64,000 bases of DNA from Acetobacter pomorum (lineage in GTDB: Bacteria; Pseudomonadota; Alphaproteobacteria; Acetobacterales; Acetobacteraceae), in assembly GCF_002738225.1 (NCBI RefSeq), contig NZ_PEBQ01000108.1, positions 1-64,000 of the forward strand, written 5' to 3'. The translations under genes were made by a program, and so were the position numbers. The notes beneath the pieces are model-generated. The model saw only the letters and a program-made list of their open reading frames with translations, did not search any database and was not told the DNA's origin. Positions 1 to 7,781 of this stretch are shown in pieces; the stretch's first letter is position 1, and the number at the start of each line of letters is the position of its first letter.

Positions 1-275
1 CTTCTACACCCCACCCACTCATAACGTCAACACCCAATTTCAGAAAAAATACATACTTGCGAATTTTTTATCCTAAATGTGCTTACCGCCAGCTCACGAA
101 AAATCCGGTAACCTCATATTTTCTACTCTGAGGCAGGGCTTGACTATCTGGGACACTAAACGATTTGTGCACAAGACAGTAACTTGCTGAGGCGGGACTG
201 CCTTATGGGCAAACACATCAAGACGCTCATGCTGTGACAAAGGTTCCTATGTTAAACAAGGATGACATTTAACAG
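1..275. other. Gene-free left edge, upstream region of the lipid locus
   Basis: I see no credible coding region here. The stretch is AT-richer than the genes that follow. A TTGACT box lies at 140-145, but the hexamer 17 bases downstream (163-168) is a poor -10 match, so a promoter for the gene at 276 is possible but not shown. An AAGGAT ribosome-binding site at 258-263 precedes the ATG at 276. Confidence 0.5.
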
Positions 276-1406
276 ATGCGCATTCTCTTTCCCTACATCG
301 CACAGCCGCACCAAACCTTGCATTCTTTGCCGATTGCAATGGAAATTGCGAGCCGTCACCCTGAAGCTGAAGTGCATCTTGCCTGCACCACACAAACGCA
401 TCTGGACTATGTGCGCTCACTGGCCGCGTATTATCCAGAATCGAAGGTGCAATTCAGTCTTCTTCACCTCCCTCAGTTCCTAAGACGTCAAACCGAACGC
501 TATGGCCAGACCGCTTTTTTTCGTTTGGCGAGCCTATTTTTTAACAAGAATTATTTCTCTTCGTTTCAGGGGATTGTCGTTCCAGAACGCACTTCACTGT
601 ATCTGCGCAAGCTGGGTGTAAATAAGCCACGCCTTATATGGACGCGTCATGGTGCGGGAGATCGTGCCATTGGTTTTGCGCGCGATGTGAAGAAATTCGA
701 TTACGTGCTGATGGCTGGGCATAAGATAGAAGAACGGCTTCTGGCTCAAGGCGCTATCCGCCCCGGTTGTTACCATACGGGTGTTTACGCCAAATTCGAT
801 ATGGTGCACCGGATGCGCCATCGGACATTACGTCTATTTAATAATAATCGTCCCACTATTCTTTATAATCCGCATTTCAATACACGCCTCTCATCCTGGC
901 CTAAAATGGGCCTGAATGTGCTGACACATTTTGCCAACCAGGATCGTTACAACCTTATCTTTGCGCCCCATTACCGGCTGTTTGACAACAAAAAAGCCGA
1001 AGCTTTGCAGTTGGAGCGTGCCTTTGGCCATTATCCACACATGCTGGTAGATACCGGCAGCGCCCGCAGCATTGATATGACGTACACCTCCACTGCAGAC
1101 ATGTATCTGGGGGATGTTAGTTCGCAAGTTGCAGAATTTCTGGTAAAGCCGCGCGCTTGTATGTTTCTGAATGCGCACAATGTTGATTGGGAGGGTGATG
1201 AAAATTACCGCTTCTGGTCTTTAGGACCTGTGCTGGATACTATTGACACTCTGGGAGAAGACATTGAACAAGCCTTTTCGTCGCACAATACTTTCGTAAA
1301 CCTGCAAAAAGATTATATACGCGACACGTTCGACCTTATTGGGAACGAACCGACTGCGCCGGTAGGGGCCGACGCAATTGTTGATTTTCTTCGAATGGCC
1401 AGCTGA
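276..1406 (+). CDS. CDP-glycerol glycerophosphotransferase-like protein
   Basis: A 376-residue soluble protein resembling the TagB/TarB-type CDP-glycerol:glycerophosphate glycerophosphotransferases, which have a GT-B-like fold. The best signals are a C-terminal nucleotide-binding segment containing STADMYLGDVSSQ and, before it, an IFAPHYR-like stretch. There is no signal peptide or membrane segment. Its stop overlaps the next start by one base (TGATG at 1404-1408), so it is translationally coupled to the acyl-AMP ligase. In this locus it could add a phosphoglycerol-type head group to a ceramide or other lipid; that role is inference. A different glycosyltransferase role remains possible because overall similarity to characterised enzymes is weak by eye. 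Confidence 0.6.
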   Translation: MRILFPYIAQPHQTLHSLPIAMEIASRHPEAEVHLACTTQTHLDYVRSLAAYYPESKVQFSLLHLPQFLRRQTERYGQTAFFRLASLFFNKNYFSSFQGIVVPERTSLYLRKLGVNKPRLIWTRHGAGDRAIGFARDVKKFDYVLMAGHKIEERLLAQGAIRPGCYHTGVYAKFDMVHRMRHRTLRLFNNNRPTILYNPHFNTRLSSWPKMGLNVLTHFANQDRYNLIFAPHYRLFDNKKAEALQLERAFGHYPHMLVDTGSARSIDMTYTSTADMYLGDVSSQVAEFLVKPRACMFLNAHNVDWEGDENYRFWSLGPVLDTIDTLGEDIEQAFSSHNTFVNLQKDYIRDTFDLIGNEPTAPVGADAIVDFLRMAS

Positions 1407-3172
1407 TGAATAGTATGAACCCTGCTTCTGCAATCTCTTTAGACGAAACCCTCCAACCGGTTTCTACCGCATCTGGCCAACCGCGCCGGTACGGAGATTT
1501 TGCAACTTTTCCTGAAGCGTTGGACTACGCCGCCCAAGGCGAAGCCGGGTTTAATGTTTATTCCGGCAAAGGTGTGCTTTTAGAAGCCCTACCTTATAAA
1601 GTATTGCGTCAGCAGGCTATTGATACCGCTTTGCGCCTTTTGGGTATGGGCCTGCAACCAGGAGACCGTGTTGCCATTGTTGCGGAAAGCGATGGTGACT
1701 TTGCCCGTATCTTTTTTGGCTGTCAGTATGCTGGCCTCGTTGCGGTTCCCCTCCCCTTACCTGTCGCGTTTGGCGGAAAAGATGCCTATCTGAAAACGCT
1801 GAGAGGCATGATTACAAGCGCACAGGCCAGTGCCGTGATCATTCCCCAGATTATTGAAGGCTGGACGGACGAAATTGTCACTGGGTTAGGCCTTGTTTTT
1901 GCTGGACCGCCAGCAGAACTGATGGCGCGCCCTGTACCTGATATGTCTCTGCCGGACATTAAGCCGGAAGACCTTTCCTACCTTCAGTTTTCTTCTGGCA
2001 GCACGCGTTTCCCCATGGGAGTGTGCGTCAGCCACAGTTCTGGCATGGCCAATGTATCTTCCATTGCCCGCAACGGATTGCAAGTTAGGGAAACGGGAGA
2101 CCGCTGTGTTTCGTGGTTGCCCCTTTACCATGACATGGGTCTAGTTGGATTCTTTCTAACGCCTATGACCTGTCAGCTGAGCGTGGATCTGCTGCCTACG
2201 CGTGAATTCGCACGCCGCCCGCATGTATGGCTGGATTTAATCAGCCGCAATCGGGGCACAATCGCCTATAGCCCCTCGTTTGGATATGAACTCTGCGCGC
2301 GACGCCCTGCCTCGGAAGGGCTGGATCTTTCCTGCTGGCGTGTTGCTGGTATTGGTGGAGATATGATCCGCGCGCATATTCTGGATGAATTTGCGGCCCG
2401 TTTTGCCCCTGTCGGTTTTAGTCCAAAGGCGTTTGTCGCCAGCTATGGCATGGCAGAAGCTACTCTTGCCATTAGCTTTGCTCCGCTGGACACAGGCATA
2501 GAAACTGACACGGTTGATCTGCCTGCATTGGAAAGCACAGGAATTGCACGTCCGCCAGCCAGTCCGGAAACACCAAGCCGCACATTTGTTATCTGCGGAA
2601 AAGTTTTGCCCGGACATGAACTGGAAGTTCGGAATACTTACGGACGCGTTCTGAGCGATAGAGAAGTAGGCACCATTTACGTGCGCGGCCCCAGCTTGAT
2701 GAGCGGCTACTTCCGCATGCCAGAAGAAAGCAGCAAAACGCTGGACCAAGATAACTGGCTGAATACCGGTGATCTTGGTTATATGCTGAATGGACAGATT
2801 GTTGTAACAGGCCGCGCCAAAGATCTGATTATCATTAATGGCCGCAATATCTGGCCGCAGGATCTGGAATGGTCTGCTGAAACGCATATCCCCGCCTTAC
2901 GGAGCAGAGATGTGGCTGTTTTCTCGCTTGAAAAAGGTGATCACGAGGAAATCGTGGCCCTTATTCAGTGCCGCGCTTCTGCCGCAGAAACACGGGAAAA
3001 ACTGAAAACCGAAGCCGCCAGCCTATTTCGTCGCCTTCATGGTGTAGAGGTTTCTGTTGTACTGGTGCCCCCACATGCGTTGCCTCAGACATCTTCTGGC
3101 AAACTGACCCGGGCCAAAGCACGCACAATGTATTTAAGCGGCGCCTTTGAGCAGCAGTCCGAAGTGGCCTGA
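1406..3172 (+). CDS. Fatty acyl-AMP ligase (ANL superfamily)
   Basis: A 588-residue adenylate-forming enzyme. The P-loop-like motif LQFSSGSTRFPMGV lies near residue 195, followed by the WLPLYHDMGLVG segment typical of fatty acyl-AMP ligases, YGMAEATLA near residue 350, and the conserved NTGDLGYM and GRAKDLIIINGRNIWP motifs in the C-terminal half. Such enzymes activate fatty acids as acyl-adenylates and load them on an acyl carrier protein rather than on CoA. The ACP gene is next but one element downstream. In Caulobacter an acyl-activating enzyme (AcsR) and a dedicated ACP supply serine palmitoyltransferase, and this gene sits in the equivalent place. The start at 1406 is fixed by the overlap with the preceding stop. 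Confidence 0.82.
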   Translation: MNSMNPASAISLDETLQPVSTASGQPRRYGDFATFPEALDYAAQGEAGFNVYSGKGVLLEALPYKVLRQQAIDTALRLLGMGLQPGDRVAIVAESDGDFARIFFGCQYAGLVAVPLPLPVAFGGKDAYLKTLRGMITSAQASAVIIPQIIEGWTDEIVTGLGLVFAGPPAELMARPVPDMSLPDIKPEDLSYLQFSSGSTRFPMGVCVSHSSGMANVSSIARNGLQVRETGDRCVSWLPLYHDMGLVGFFLTPMTCQLSVDLLPTREFARRPHVWLDLISRNRGTIAYSPSFGYELCARRPASEGLDLSCWRVAGIGGDMIRAHILDEFAARFAPVGFSPKAFVASYGMAEATLAISFAPLDTGIETDTVDLPALESTGIARPPASPETPSRTFVICGKVLPGHELEVRNTYGRVLSDREVGTIYVRGPSLMSGYFRMPEESSKTLDQDNWLNTGDLGYMLNGQIVVTGRAKDLIIINGRNIWPQDLEWSAETHIPALRSRDVAVFSLEKGDHEEIVALIQCRASAAETREKLKTEAASLFRRLHGVEVSVVLVPPHALPQTSSGKLTRAKARTMYLSGAFEQQSEVA

Positions 3173-3235
3173 CCAGCCTACGGGATTTTATCGGCCCCTT
3201 ATGTGGAGAAAGGCTGGTCAAACTGGCTTTTTTCA
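3170..3235 (+). terminator. Inverted repeat and T-run between ligase and ACP genes
   Basis: TGACCAGCCT at 3170-3179 is the exact reverse complement of AGGCTGGTCA at 3211-3220, with a 31-base loop. A run of six T follows at 3228-3233. The first arm includes the stop codon of the ligase gene. It could be a leaky terminator or attenuator that sets ACP and SPT expression apart from the ligase; the long loop makes a strong terminator doubtful. Confidence 0.4.
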
Positions 3236-3305
3236 CCCATAAGGCGGCACTGCTGGCAAAAAGCTCGGCATAAAACAAACGCCCTTAAGGGATGAAGGAT
3301 CCGAC

Positions 3306-3557
3306 ATGAGCGAAACCGTTGAAAGCGTTTCCGCGCTGATCATCCAGAAGCTCCTCGCCAACCCCAAGGTTCCGCGTGACATTGATGGCAATTGCAAGAT
3401 CATGGAAGATCTTGCATTTGATTCTTTGGCCGTCATGAATTTCGTTATGGAAGTTGAAGACAGCTTGGATGTATCTATCCCGCTCGACAAACTGGCTGAT
3501 ATCCGAACGATTAATGACCTTGCCGCTTGCATTGTCGCTCTGAAAAACAAAGGGTGA
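3306..3557 (+). CDS. Acyl carrier protein, probably dedicated to sphingolipid synthesis
   Basis: An 83-residue acidic four-helix carrier protein. The phosphopantetheine attachment site is Ser40 in the motif FDSLAVMNF, slightly different from the DSLD of the housekeeping AcpP. It has a good ribosome-binding site (AAGGAT) just upstream and lies 6 bases before the SPT gene. The position between a fatty acyl-AMP ligase and an AOS-family enzyme suggests it carries the acyl chain that SPT condenses with serine, as AcpR does in Caulobacter. A role in another acyl transfer cannot be excluded. Confidence 0.85.
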   Translation: MSETVESVSALIIQKLLANPKVPRDIDGNCKIMEDLAFDSLAVMNFVMEVEDSLDVSIPLDKLADIRTINDLAACIVALKNKG

Positions 3558-3563
3558 GCGTGG

Positions 3564-4778
3564 ATGACATCACTATTTTCCAAATTTGAAGGTACGGCAG
3601 GCGCGCTGGGTTCCGTTGTGGCCGTAGGCGGTCGCAACCCTTTTGCTGTTGTTATTGAAAAACCTGTCTCTTCAACTGTTGGAATTATTGAAGGTCGGGA
3701 AACGCTTCTTTTTGGCACCAATAACTATTTGGGGCTTAGTCAATCCAAAAATGCCATTCAAGCAGCCCAGCAGGCTGCCGCGGCATGTGGCGTAGGCACA
3801 ACGGGCTCACGCATTGCAAATGGCACACAATCCCTGCATCGACAGCTTGAAAAAGATATTGCCGCGTTTTTTGGTCGGCGTGATGCCATGGTTTTTTCCA
3901 CGGGATATCAGGCTAACCTCGGCATTATTTCCACGCTGGCAGGTAAGGATGACCACCTGTTTCTGGATGCTGATAGCCACGCCAGTATCTATGATGGCAG
4001 CCGCCTGAGTGCAGCAGAAGTTATTCGCTTCCGCCATAATGATCCAGACAACCTTTATAAACGCCTTAAACGCATGGATGGCACGCCAGGCGCCAAATTA
4101 ATTGTGGTTGAAGGCATTTATTCCATGACGGGTAATGTTGCCCCGATTGCAGAATTTGTTGCCGTTAAAAAAGAAACAGGCGCCTACCTGCTGGTAGATG
4201 AAGCCCATTCTTTTGGCGTGTTGGGTCAAAATGGGCGTGGTGCCGCTGAGGCTGATGGCGTGGAAGCTGATGTGGACTTTGTTGTCGGCACATTTTCCAA
4301 AAGCTTGGGCACAGTTGGTGGTTACTGCGTATCTGACCATCCTGAGCTGGAGTTTGTGCGCTTAAACTGCCGGCCCTATATGTTTACGGCATCGCTACCG
4401 CCGGAAGTTATTGCTGCCACAACGGCTGCCTTGAAAGATATGCAGGCACATCCTGAACTGCGTACGCAGCTTATGGCAAACGCGCAGCAACTACATGCAG
4501 GTTTTGTAGATATCGGGCTAAATGCCAGCAAACAGGCAACCCCAGTTATTGCCGTTACATTGGAAACAGCTGAAGAGGCTATTCCCATGTGGAACAGGCT
4601 TTTGGAACTTGGTGTTTATGTAAATCTCAGCCTTCCTCCGGCTACACCAGATTCTCGGCCGTTGCTCCGTTGTTCCGTAATGGCCACCCATACGCCCGAA
4701 CAAATTGCGCAGGCTATTGCCATATTCAGGCAGGCTGCGGCAGAAGTGGGCGTAACCATCACACCCTCCGCTGCTTAA
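3564..4778 (+). CDS. spt: Serine palmitoyltransferase-type alpha-oxoamine synthase
   Basis: A 404-residue PLP enzyme of the alpha-oxoamine synthase family, which also contains BioF (8-amino-7-oxononanoate synthase), KBL and HemA. The PLP-binding lysine is Lys246 in GTFSKSLGTVGG, and DEAHSFGVLG supplies the cofactor-binding aspartate and histidine. NYLGLSQS near the N-terminus and GTTGSR are family motifs. Sequence alone does not separate SPT from BioF, but the neighbouring ACP, acyl-AMP ligase, lipid kinase and FA2H-type hydroxylase, and the absence of other bio genes, favour serine palmitoyltransferase, the first step of sphingoid base synthesis. It ends 7 bases from the convergent minus-strand gene. 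Confidence 0.8.
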   Translation: MTSLFSKFEGTAGALGSVVAVGGRNPFAVVIEKPVSSTVGIIEGRETLLFGTNNYLGLSQSKNAIQAAQQAAAACGVGTTGSRIANGTQSLHRQLEKDIAAFFGRRDAMVFSTGYQANLGIISTLAGKDDHLFLDADSHASIYDGSRLSAAEVIRFRHNDPDNLYKRLKRMDGTPGAKLIVVEGIYSMTGNVAPIAEFVAVKKETGAYLLVDEAHSFGVLGQNGRGAAEADGVEADVDFVVGTFSKSLGTVGGYCVSDHPELEFVRLNCRPYMFTASLPPEVIAATTAALKDMQAHPELRTQLMANAQQLHAGFVDIGLNASKQATPVIAVTLETAEEAIPMWNRLLELGVYVNLSLPPATPDSRPLLRCSVMATHTPEQIAQAIAIFRQAAAEVGVTITPSAA

Positions 4779-4785
4779 AAAAAAG

Positions 4786-5739
4786 TTATTTGCGCTTGAA
4801 CGCCCCTTGCTGCCACAGCCGCCACACAATTGGCGGTGCTGCCAGTAAGGGGTGTTTTTCTGCAAAAGGAGAAAGTGGCACTTCTATGCCGCTATGGCGT
4901 TGAACTTTCCACACGGCATAACGTGCGCCGCCCGTAAAAGTATAAGCAGCTTTCAGCAAACGCATAATATTCAATGGTCTTCCACAAGCTGCCCGCAATG
5001 ACCACTTCCGCATAGCGCGCAACTTTTGTGCATGTGAGATCTGAGGCGTGACAATCTGATCTTGCGAGCGATATGGAATATTCAGCATTTGCCAGCATGG
5101 TAGTAAAAGCTGCGCGTAACGCTGCGTATAGGCATCTACAATGCTTTGACCGCGACCTGCTTTTTCAACACGCAGTTCAACACGATAAGTATGGCGATAT
5201 AACGCATTCCAGTAATCCAGAATGGCACCTGAATCTGGGCCAAGTTGTACAGCCCACCATGCGGCGGTCAATACAGCCCGCATGACACAAACATGTAATG
5301 CTGCGTAGGCTTCTTTATCCCGCGACCATATCAGCCGAACAGGTTGTGAAAAACGTGCCCAGACTGTGGTATCCAATGTTTGTGGCCGCGTAAGGGAACG
5401 AAACTGCGCAAGAGACAGAATGGCAACCTTAGCCCGCAGATGGTGCTTCCCTACCTTATATTCGTGGTATTCCACATTAGGTGGCAAAAGAGCATTTGCC
5501 AGACAGGCAAGCCTGCTTCTAGGCCAATCTGCCTGTTTTTCTACAATAATGTAAAAGTCCAGCAGAGTATCATCCTGAATCCCTCCCCGCAGGCCCGATC
5601 CATAAAACAACACGCCCAACGGTTGTGCATTTCCTAGCAGATAACGCACAAATTCCGTGACCAGAGGAGAAACCGGTGTATGTAATTCTTGCTCTATACG
5701 GGCAAAAATTTCTTTGCACTCTGGTTGAATACTCTTCAT
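4786..5739 (-). CDS. Tam41-like nucleotidyltransferase, possible CDP-lipid synthase
   Basis: A protein of about 317 residues. The nucleotidyltransferase core reads FYGSGLRGG, then a hydrophobic strand ending LLDFYIIVE, then an NVEYHEY stretch and a LSLAQFRSLTR...VWARFSQPVRL segment. This order and spacing match the mitochondrial CDP-diacylglycerol synthase Tam41 (YGSG, IDF, PYxE, then a TWxxxYLAGRLxKP-like segment); the match is from memory and by eye. Tam41 makes CDP-DAG from phosphatidate and CTP. Lying 24 bases downstream of a ceramide-kinase-type gene on the same strand, it may act on ceramide 1-phosphate. I chose the ATG at 5739, with a GGTGGA ribosome-binding site, over a GTG at 5754 that has none. 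Confidence 0.6.
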   Translation of the reverse strand: MKSIQPECKEIFARIEQELHTPVSPLVTEFVRYLLGNAQPLGVLFYGSGLRGGIQDDTLLDFYIIVEKQADWPRSRLACLANALLPPNVEYHEYKVGKHHLRAKVAILSLAQFRSLTRPQTLDTTVWARFSQPVRLIWSRDKEAYAALHVCVMRAVLTAAWWAVQLGPDSGAILDYWNALYRHTYRVELRVEKAGRGQSIVDAYTQRYAQLLLPCWQMLNIPYRSQDQIVTPQISHAQKLRAMRKWSLRAACGRPLNIMRLLKAAYTFTGGARYAVWKVQRHSGIEVPLSPFAEKHPLLAAPPIVWRLWQQGAFKRK

Positions 5740-5763
5740 GTGCAGATTTTCCACCAGAATACT

Positions 5764-6744
5764 TTACATATGTACAAAAGAAACCACGGGGCCGGCAGAT
5801 ACAGTCAGGCAGCCATCTTCTCCCGGTGGAATCACCTCACCATCCAGAACAAAAGATTGATCTGTGTGCAGCACCAGCTTTGTGGCTGAGCCACTGTTAT
5901 AGGCTGTATTCTGCTGCAACCATTGGGGGGCGTTGCCGCGCAACAAATTCCAGACAGCGCGCCCTAAATGCGGGGGAAAAGCCGCAACATCCAAATATTT
6001 GATGCCACGATCCACCTCCGATAAATTATGCCAGAAGGGCCAGACACCATGCGGCAACCTATGCAAGGCAGTGCATAAAAACAGAAAATGATTCTGTTCT
6101 GGCAATACCTCACCATCCCTCTCTATTGTAACTTTTGTGCCTTCCAGCCAAGCCCGCCTGTGTTTGGGGCTTAACAACTGCCACACAGTTACAAATAACG
6201 TCGCCATAACTGCGGCATCGTGAGAATAGTTCTTCAGGATTTTCGGGTCATGGGCAATTTCTATTCCGCGTCCAAAAGCCCCCAGACCACCAAAAAAACC
6301 TAAAGAGGCCGTATCTTTCTGCCCATCACGCGTCACCACCAAAGGTTGCCTGCGTCGCTCATCAGAAAAAAGACGTCCGGCAGAAAGGCGCGCATGCAAA
6401 ATCTGCAATGCCTCAACACCGCGTTTGCCAAACCCAACATCCGTTGCAATCAGGTTGGTATTGCCCGATGGCAGCACAACAATCCGAGGCCACTGTTCTG
6501 GCGGGCAAGAAGACGTATAAAGCGCACTGAGCACATGCCCAACAGTGCCATCTCCCCCATCTACAACCAGGCAGCCTATCCGTTGCTGTAAAAGCGCATA
6601 AACCTGCTGCCTTAATGCCGCATGTGTTCTGGGTGAACAGAACAAAGGCCCCAGCATTTTGCCAGCAAGCTCCAGATACTTTGGATCTGCCTTCAAATTC
6701 CGTCGGCTACGAGGATTGTAAATCAGGGCAAAACGATCGGACAT
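5764..6744 (-). CDS. Diacylglycerol/ceramide kinase-type lipid kinase
   Basis: A 326-residue protein with the DAGK catalytic fold. It opens with LIYNPRSRRN, carries the nucleotide-binding GGDGTVGHV near residue 80 and a PSGNTNLIA motif about 30 residues later, and ends with the usual beta-sandwich (a FVLDGEVIPPGE stretch near the C-terminus). This family includes YegS, DgkB, sphingosine kinases and the Caulobacter ceramide kinase CpgB. In this sphingolipid locus a ceramide or long-chain-base kinase is the simplest reading; phosphatidate synthesis is the alternative. It is the first gene of a two-gene minus-strand unit and diverges from the metallophosphoesterase gene. Confidence 0.75.
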   Translation of the reverse strand: MSDRFALIYNPRSRRNLKADPKYLELAGKMLGPLFCSPRTHAALRQQVYALLQQRIGCLVVDGGDGTVGHVLSALYTSSCPPEQWPRIVVLPSGNTNLIATDVGFGKRGVEALQILHARLSAGRLFSDERRRQPLVVTRDGQKDTASLGFFGGLGAFGRGIEIAHDPKILKNYSHDAAVMATLFVTVWQLLSPKHRRAWLEGTKVTIERDGEVLPEQNHFLFLCTALHRLPHGVWPFWHNLSEVDRGIKYLDVAAFPPHLGRAVWNLLRGNAPQWLQQNTAYNSGSATKLVLHTDQSFVLDGEVIPPGEDGCLTVSAGPVVSFVHM

Positions 6745-6860
6745 TCACCACTCTTGCCATACACAAACAAAAACACCGGCACCTTTTGCCCCGGCTACGG
6801 GCGATGGTATAAAGGCTGTTATGGCTCTTGTCACATACCGTGCGGCCATATCCCGTCATC

Positions 6861-6866
6861 GGAGAT
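6861..6866 (+). promoter_or_regulatory. Ribosome-binding site that supports a TTG start
   Basis: GGAGAT lies 9 bases upstream of the TTG at 6876, in the frame of the metallophosphoesterase. The family's DxH motif begins 11 codons later, so this start gives a natural N-terminus. Upstream in-frame candidates (TTG 6828, GTG 6840, GTG 6867) lack a correctly spaced site. Confidence 0.5.
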
Positions 6867-6875
6867 GTGTTTTTC

Positions 6876-7781
6876 TTGTCCTGCGTTCATATCGCCCACC
6901 TGTCTGACCCACATCTGCCTCTTGTCGGCTTACCTTCTTTTAGGGAAATCCTCTTCAAGCGCATTTTTAGCCTGCTGTCATGGCAACTTCGCCGCAAACA
7001 TCTGCATAAATTATCTGCATTACATGCCGTTATGCAGGATATCCGCTGTTTTCACCCAGATATGGTGGCTCTTACGGGAGATCTGACCAATCTGGGATTG
7101 CTCAAAGAATTCCAGCAAGCCCGCCAATGGCTTTTGCAGCAGAACTTGCCCCCCACGCTGCTGGTGCCGGGCAACCATGATGCTCTGATAAAAGAAAACA
7201 GTGACACAAAACAGAAACTCTGGGCGGAATGGCTGCGTCATACTCCCCAGGATACACCATCGCTCCTTGTAAAAGATCATGTCGCTCTTATCGGATTAAA
7301 TACGGCTGTTCCCACCCTTCCCTTTTTGGCGTCCGGCAAAGCAGGACATTCTCAGCTTATGCTTTTGGCAACGCTTTTACGCCGTACCCGCGCTATGGGA
7401 TTATGCCGGATTGTGTTACTTCATCACCCTCCGGCACAAGGGATTGTAAGCCGGCGCAAGGGGCTGGATGATGTTGCCCCGCTTCAGGGCGTATTGCGTG
7501 CAGAAGGTGCTGAACTGGTGCTTTATGGGCATTCTCATCGTGCACAGATTACTACCATTCCGGGCACGGATATTCTGGCAGTTAGCAGTACATCCGCTTC
7601 CCACATTGCAGATGATCCTGCAAAAAATGCAGGGTGGAATGCCATTTCGGTGCAGAAGCAACCAGATACCTGGCAGATTACCATCCAGCATCGCAGCTTA
7701 ATGCCAGATGGAAACCTGCAAGACAGCCAGATGAGGCGTGTGTGCAATGCACATCGCCTTTTGCCCATAACCTCGCTATGA
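6876..7781 (+). CDS. Calcineurin-like metallophosphoesterase
   Basis: About 301 residues with all the metal-binding blocks of the family: HLSDPH (DxH) at the N-terminus, LTGDLTN (GD), PGNHD, LLHHPP and the closing YGHSHR (GHxH). These enzymes hydrolyse phosphomonoesters or diesters, or pyrophosphates, in the cytoplasm. The gene begins a plus-strand operon and overlaps lptF by 4 bases (ATGA), so its substrate may be a lipid intermediate; the neighbouring lipid kinase, nucleotidyltransferase and head-group enzyme would produce suitable phosphate esters. An LpxH- or CpdA-like role is the alternative. The start is uncertain; see the ribosome-binding site at 6861. Confidence 0.78.
   Translation: MSCVHIAHLSDPHLPLVGLPSFREILFKRIFSLLSWQLRRKHLHKLSALHAVMQDIRCFHPDMVALTGDLTNLGLLKEFQQARQWLLQQNLPPTLLVPGNHDALIKENSDTKQKLWAEWLRHTPQDTPSLLVKDHVALIGLNTAVPTLPFLASGKAGHSQLMLLATLLRRTRAMGLCRIVLLHHPPAQGIVSRRKGLDDVAPLQGVLRAEGAELVLYGHSHRAQITTIPGTDILAVSSTSASHIADDPAKNAGWNAISVQKQPDTWQITIQHRSLMPDGNLQDSQMRRVCNAHRLLPITSL

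Noticed and set aside
7634-7777. 48-residue N-terminal extension of LptF
   Set aside because: It runs through the metallophosphoesterase gene, lacks similarity to LptF, and the ATG at 7778 overlaps the preceding stop as elsewhere in this operon.
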